Origin: PVC group bacterium
Lineage (GTDB): Bacteria > Verrucomicrobiota > Kiritimatiellia > SS1-B-03-39 > UBA6053
Assembly (NCBI GenBank): GCA_003565035.1
Contig: PXDP01000341.1
Location: forward strand, 1 to 7,919
DNA: 7,919 nucleotides
Direction: 5' to 3'
Numbering within the stretch: the stretch's first letter is position 1; every line of letters begins with the position of its first letter. Positions 5,535 through 7,919 of this stretch are shown piece by piece. The position numbers and the translations under genes are program-made. The notes beneath the pieces were generated by a model that was given only the letters and a program-made list of their open reading frames with translations, was not told where the DNA came from and did no database searches.

Positions 5535-5945
5535 TTATCCCTTAACCGTCAAGACACGAACCCCAGGCAGGCGTTTTGCCGGTATTTCGAATGAAAGCAT
5601 TTCGTTTGCAGATTGTTGTGTATACTCGGCGAGGATCAGGCGGTCCACGAAACCGGGCTTGGCTTTTGCCAGATTGGGTACGGCCAGTACGCTTGTTGCC
5701 GCGCCGACAGACTGGATGCCCTTCTCGTTGAGAAAATTCGTGATCAACATCAATGCTTCAGCTTTTGGCACCGCATAATGGTGTTGGAGTGCGAAGTAAA
5801 CCTCAGCGACAACCAGGTCTGATACGAGCAGAAGCGCGCCTTGCCCCAGTAACGCCTTCACCTCCGCAAGGGCACAGCGCGCTTGCGGGTCGGGCTCCCC
5901 TGTAAGCAGTCGAAGGATGACAGATGTATCCAGTCCGGTTTTCAT
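5535..5945 (-). CDS. vapC: PIN-domain toxin, VapC family
   Basis: This 136-residue predicted ribonuclease is of the VapC toxin type, which cleave tRNA or rRNA in known cases. PIN acidic residues are visible: D6 (GLDTSVILRLL), E48 (VVAEVYFAL) and D101 (GFVDRLILAEY). The fourth position reads SFE120IPAKRLPGV where relatives usually have FD, a conservative change. Length is typical (about 130-140). The start overlaps the antitoxin stop as ATGA, the usual coupling of vapBC pairs. The closing RLPGVRVL is a common family ending. The module is convergent with the methyltransferase operon. Confidence 0.9.
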   Translation of the reverse strand: MKTGLDTSVILRLLTGEPDPQARCALAEVKALLGQGALLLVSDLVVAEVYFALQHHYAVPKAEALMLITNFLNEKGIQSVGAATSVLAVPNLAKAKPGFVDRLILAEYTQQSANEMLSFEIPAKRLPGVRVLTVKG

Positions 5946-6229
5946 CGGTTGCGGCTTTCCTCGGTCATGCGGCCTTTCGCAATGCTTCCGCGAATCGACG
6001 ACATATCGTGCTGCTGGACGTTTAGCGCGTATTTTCGTGCAGCACCGAACCAGGTCGGAACGGGTTCGTTCCCCGGGGTGGTGGAACTCTCCTCCACGGC
6101 CTCGTCGGTCTGCAAAACCCAGCCCTGAAAGAGATGGATGGCCACTTCGCGAACGGCTTGCCCACGCAATGCGCTCTTCGACTTCACCTGCCGATAGAGT
6201 TCATCCGGAATATCAATGGTTGCTTTCAT
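5942..6229 (-). CDS. vapB: VapB-like antitoxin, probable ribbon-helix-helix
   Basis: The 95-residue protein probably binds and neutralises the PIN toxin encoded directly after it and represses their shared promoter. The N-terminus MKATIDIPDELYRQVKSKSALRG is a beta strand followed by a helix, typical of ribbon-helix-helix antitoxins. The C-terminal part (about 45-95) is acidic or polar, with HDMSSIRGSIAKGR likely contacting the toxin. AAAGGG lies just upstream of the ATG at 6229 and is a good ribosome binding site. Its stop overlaps the toxin start by 4 bases. Confidence 0.85.
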   Translation of the reverse strand: MKATIDIPDELYRQVKSKSALRGQAVREVAIHLFQGWVLQTDEAVEESSTTPGNEPVPTWFGAARKYALNVQQHDMSSIRGSIAKGRMTEESRNR

Positions 6230-6242
6230 GCTTACCCTTTAA

Positions 6243-6265
6243 CTGTATTCCTGTATAAAAGTCAA
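6243..6265 (-). promoter_or_regulatory. Candidate operator/promoter region of the vapBC pair
   Basis: CTGTAT occurs twice (6243-6248, 6251-6256, plus-strand reading), close together upstream of the antitoxin. On minus, TTGACT (6265-6260) could be a -35 box, but a matching -10 would overlap the ribosome binding site, so the promoter is not settled. The direct repeat is a possible antitoxin-binding site. Confidence 0.3.
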
Positions 6266-6338
6266 CCTTTTGTACGGAGTTGGGTGGTATCCGGGCGCAT
6301 CTCGGAATTGGTGTATGCCTGACGGTTTCGCTTTCAAA

Positions 6339-6361
6339 GGAGCTTAGGCTTTTAGCCTGAG
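6339..6361. repeat. REP-like hairpin, copy 1
   Basis: A 23-base unit, GGAGCTTAGGCT then TTTAGCCTGAG, folds into an 8-bp stem (one G-T pair) with a 3-base loop. It recurs 33 bp downstream with a single T/C difference. It lies inside the inverted-end element. No T run follows, so it is unlikely to be an intrinsic terminator. Confidence 0.65.
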
Positions 6362-6371
6362 GCGACGGAAT

Positions 6372-6394
6372 GGAGCTTAGGCTTTCAGCCTGAG
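6372..6394. repeat. REP-like hairpin, copy 2
   Basis: Same 23-base unit as at 6339-6361, differing at one base (C for T in the loop region). The two copies are head-to-tail and 33 bp apart, as seen for REP sequences arranged in pairs. No RAYT transposase gene is in the window. Confidence 0.65.
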
Positions 6395-6493
6395 ACGGAG
6401 GAGAGGCAAGAAGACAAGCTGAAAGCTTATCCTCCCTTGTTCATCCATTCACATCCCGAGAGCCATACACCAATTCCGGGATGCGCCCCGCAG

Positions 6494-6697
6494 ATGGTTT
6501 CCAAGATCAACCTGCTCGCTGCTGCCGGAAAACTCGCACTCGACAAACTTGACTGTAAATCGCCATCATCGTACTATGCCCCCATGATGAATGAAGAACC
6601 TTGGGAATTACCTCTGGTGAATGAAGGCGAGGGTCCTCCGATTTCCCTGGCGGATATCCAGAGGGCCCGTGAAGAAGATCAGGACCATCCGCTGTGA
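6494..6697 (+). CDS. Probable antitoxin partner of the broken PIN gene; start uncertain
   Basis: The frame ends in NEEPWELPLVNEGEGPPISLADIQRAREEDQDHPL, a tail typical of antitoxins encoded before PIN toxins (a Pro-Leu patch, then a short helix ending in charged residues). Its stop overlaps the toxin start as GTGA. The N-terminal part (MVSKINLLAAAGKLALDKL...) is not recognisable. The frame stays open back to an ATG at 6437, but that part lies within the inverted-end element; the ATG at 6494 is just outside it, and 6584/6587 would give only about 37 residues. None has a clear ribosome binding site. It may be a truncated or rebuilt antitoxin. Confidence 0.45.
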   Translation: MVSKINLLAAAGKLALDKLDCKSPSSYYAPMMNEEPWELPLVNEGEGPPISLADIQRAREEDQDHPL

Positions 6698-6945
6698 AAT
6701 CCTTGGACACCAACCTGTTGTTTACGGCTTGCAACTCCAAAGCGGAGGGACATGAGGCCGGGCGGGAACTTCTTTTGCAGTGGTCCCACGAAAAAGATGT
6801 CATCATCTGCGAGTTGGTGTTGACAGAGTTGTACAACCTTCTCCGCAACGGCACCGTTACTCAAAGACTTCCACCCCTTCCCCTTCCAACGTGTATGGAA
6901 CCCCTTGGTTTCATAAAAACTCTCGCGTCATTTTCTTGCATTTGA
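6694..6945 (+). pseudogene. Truncated PIN-domain (VapC-type) toxin
   Basis: Starting at the GTG that overlaps the antitoxin stop, residues 1-55 are a clear PIN N-terminal half: D5 (SLDTNLLFTA), H20, E40 and E45 (ICELVLTELYNLLRN). After LRNGTV the similarity stops and the frame runs through unrelated low-complexity residues to residue 83, against about 140 for the family. The two downstream acidic residues are missing, and no other frame up to 6969 restores them. A deletion of the 3' half is more likely than a single frameshift. It should be inactive as a nuclease. Confidence 0.75.
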
Positions 6946-6961
6946 CAAAAAATATGACAAA
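6942..6961 (+). promoter_or_regulatory. Candidate promoter/operator of the Phd-VapC pair
   Basis: TTGACA (6942-6947) is a perfect -35 consensus. TGACAAA occurs twice in direct order (6943-6949, 6955-6961), one helical turn apart, and could be an antitoxin-binding site. TATTCT (6963-6968) could serve as -10 but leaves only 15 bases of spacer and almost no leader before the ATG at 6970. No ribosome binding site is evident. Confidence 0.4.
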
Positions 6962-6969
6962 TTATTCTT

Positions 6970-7197
6970 ATGATCGCAAATGTCAGTACATTGTTACGAG
7001 AGTTCCCGAAAATTCGCCGGGCGGCTTTGTCCGGGGAGACGGTCATCATCCAGACGCGGGAGGGTGACCTGCAAATCACCGCCCGGCCGGAAACATCCAA
7101 GTCCCTTTTAGGCGCTCTTCAGGGCATGGTTCATTTCTGCGATGACGACCTGGATAAACCCACCCTTGAACCAGAAGAATGGGATGTGCGCCTGTGA
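6970..7197 (+). CDS. Phd/YefM-type antitoxin
   Basis: The 75-residue protein has the N-terminal DNA-binding pattern of the Phd/YefM family (NVSTLLREFPKIRRAALSGETVIIQTREGDLQITARP; GE-x-V-I-I is the central strand) and an acidic C-terminal tail (DDDLDKP...EPEEWDVRL) that would occupy the toxin's active site. It is a normal length for these antitoxins. Its stop overlaps the toxin's GTG start. It probably represses its own operon. Confidence 0.85.
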   Translation: MIANVSTLLREFPKIRRAALSGETVIIQTREGDLQITARPETSKSLLGALQGMVHFCDDDLDKPTLEPEEWDVRL

Positions 7198-7580
7198 TCG
7201 CGGTCCTGGATACCCATGCCGTTCTTTGGTTAATGGAAAATAATGCGAACCTCAGTTTGAATGCCCGTAAGTTGATCCAAAACGCGCAGACAAAAGAGCT
7301 GGCGATTTCAGATACGACGCTCCTGGAAATTGCCATACTTGTCCACAAACAAAGGCTGAAGACGGCTGTTGGGATTTCCGAGTATCTCCGCAAAATTGAA
7401 ACCATGTTTCACGTTGTTCCCATAAACGCCTTTATCAGCGCAAAAGCTTTCGAACTGAAACTGCCTCACTCAGACCCGTTTGACCGCGTTATCCTCGCGA
7501 CAGCGGTTTTTTTGAAACTTCCACTCGTTACCCGTGACGGAAACATCACCCGAAGCGGTGTTCACGAGGTCGTCTGGTAA
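7194..7580 (+). CDS. vapC: PIN-domain toxin, VapC family, paired with a Phd-type antitoxin
   Basis: The 128-residue predicted ribonuclease has a full acidic set: D6 (AVLDTHAVLWLM), E45 (TTLLEIAIL), D94 and D97 (PHSDPFDRVILATA), and D115 (LVTRDGNI). THAVLW, DPFDR and TRDG are the hallmarks of the VapC subgroup paired with Phd antitoxins. The GTG at 7194 is chosen because it overlaps the antitoxin stop as GTGA, as in the broken module upstream; an ATG at 7179 would add five residues. It ends 1 bp before the G3E GTPase gene, so read-through is possible. Confidence 0.9.
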   Translation: MIAVLDTHAVLWLMENNANLSLNARKLIQNAQTKELAISDTTLLEIAILVHKQRLKTAVGISEYLRKIETMFHVVPINAFISAKAFELKLPHSDPFDRVILATAVFLKLPLVTRDGNITRSGVHEVVW

Positions 7581-7581
7581 A

Positions 7582-7919
7582 ATGAATCTCCCCGTATATC
7601 TGATCACCGGCTTCCTCGGCAGCGGCAAAACCACCCTCCTCCGCCGCATAGCGGAGACTCGCGCGGACTTGCGCATGGTCTTTCTCGTCAATGAACTGGC
7701 CGGAAAGGATGTGGACGCGGGCCGCCTGCGGGACGCCGGTCCGGAGACGGTCTCGGTCGTCGGCGGCAGCATTTTCTGTGAATGCAAAGCGGCGGATTTT
7801 CTCCGCATGCTCCGCGAAGAGGTCATGCCCGCCCATGAAAAACAAGCCCTTGACGCCCTGGTGATCGAAACCAGCGGCATTGCCGACCCCTCCGCCATCG
7901 GCACCCTGATTGATAAAGC
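7582..7919 (+). CDS. CobW/COG0523-family G3E GTPase, 5' part (continues beyond window)
   Basis: The first 112 residues are visible and the frame is open to the window end. G10-F-L-G-S-G-K16-T17 is the Walker A loop, ETSGIADP (96-103) is the G3E switch motif that names the family, and the FLVNELAGKDVD segment fits the switch region. Family members deliver metals (zinc, cobalt, nickel) or assist B12-related enzymes. The usual GGCICC metal motif is altered: here GGSIF is followed by C66-E-C68, so only one cysteine stays in place and another is gained two residues on. It follows vapC by 1 bp but returns to the GC-rich, C-ending codon style of the methyltransferase genes, so it may belong functionally with that operon. 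No good ribosome binding site is seen. Confidence 0.88.
   Translation, partial: MNLPVYLITGFLGSGKTTLLRRIAETRADLRMVFLVNELAGKDVDAGRLRDAGPETVSVVGGSIFCECKAADFLRMLREEVMPAHEKQALDALVIETSGIADPSAIGTLIDK

Larger units (their letters stand above)
6291..6490. mobile_element. MITE-like 200-bp element with about 30-bp inverted ends
   Basis: Bases 6291-6320 and 6461-6490 are inverted copies, matching at 27 of 30 positions; the core 6293-6317 against 6464-6488 matches at 24 of 25 and contains GGAATTGGTGTATG. The 140-bp interior has two REP-like hairpins, a third inverted repeat (AAGCT/AGCTT near 6415-6427) and no gene. No transposase is present and no clear target duplication was seen. It lies between the intact vapBC pair and a broken PIN module, and may have removed that module's antitoxin 5' end. 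Confidence 0.65.

Noticed and set aside
6339..6394. Hairpins as intrinsic terminators
   Set aside because: No T run follows either stem, the two are near-identical tandem copies, and they lie inside an inverted-end element rather than after a gene.
6285..6498. Target-site duplication TGGT around the inverted-end element
   Set aside because: The two TGGT copies lie at unequal distances from the element ends, so they are probably coincidence.

Overview
The window looks like a chromosomal segment from an anaerobic bacterium with moderately high GC. The methyltransferase genes favour C-ending codons, the intergenic DNA is full of short textual repeats, and a GxxExxY-type gene and several PIN toxins are present. 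That combination suggests the PVC superphylum (Kiritimatiellota, Lentisphaerae or Verrucomicrobia). This is inference from style; no taxonomic marker gene is present.

Left part, minus strand (1-1758): an arsR-arsC pair for arsenic response, transcribed leftward, with a perfect 18-bp palindrome lying over the arsR start. Directly after arsC on the same strand is a double-length GxxExxY gene of PD-(D/E)XK nuclease type. It is enclosed by clusters of the heptamer AACGGAT: four copies after its stop and three inverted copies before its start. The arsC 3' end is itself made of this repeat. The 1735-2164 gap holds dispersed repeats and a promoter for the next operon.

Centre, plus strand (2165-5452): a tightly coupled three-gene operon of a corrinoid shuttle protein and two URO-D-fold methyltransferases. 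The first (417 aa) resembles substrate-specific corrinoid methyltransferases. The second (465 aa) resembles MtaA/MtbA/CmuA and carries a C-terminal thioredoxin/glutaredoxin-like domain with a CAPC motif. The working model is that the first enzyme methylates the corrinoid and the second moves the methyl group on, with the redox domain serving a thiol, metal or electron-transfer step. Substrate and acceptor cannot be read from the sequence. The divergent arsR-arsC genes, and operator-like half-sites ahead of the operon, raise the possibility of a metalloid link.

Right part (5453-7580): about 2.1 kb of toxin-antitoxin material. It holds a 14-codon antitoxin remnant behind an operator-like palindrome, an intact VapBC pair on minus, a 200-bp element with long inverted ends and REP-like hairpins, a broken PIN pair on plus, and an intact Phd/VapC pair on plus. 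At the right edge (7582 onward) the GC-rich, C-ending style returns with the 5' part of a CobW/COG0523 G3E GTPase, a plausible cofactor or metal chaperone for the corrinoid operon. The TA block may have accumulated between formerly closer genes.
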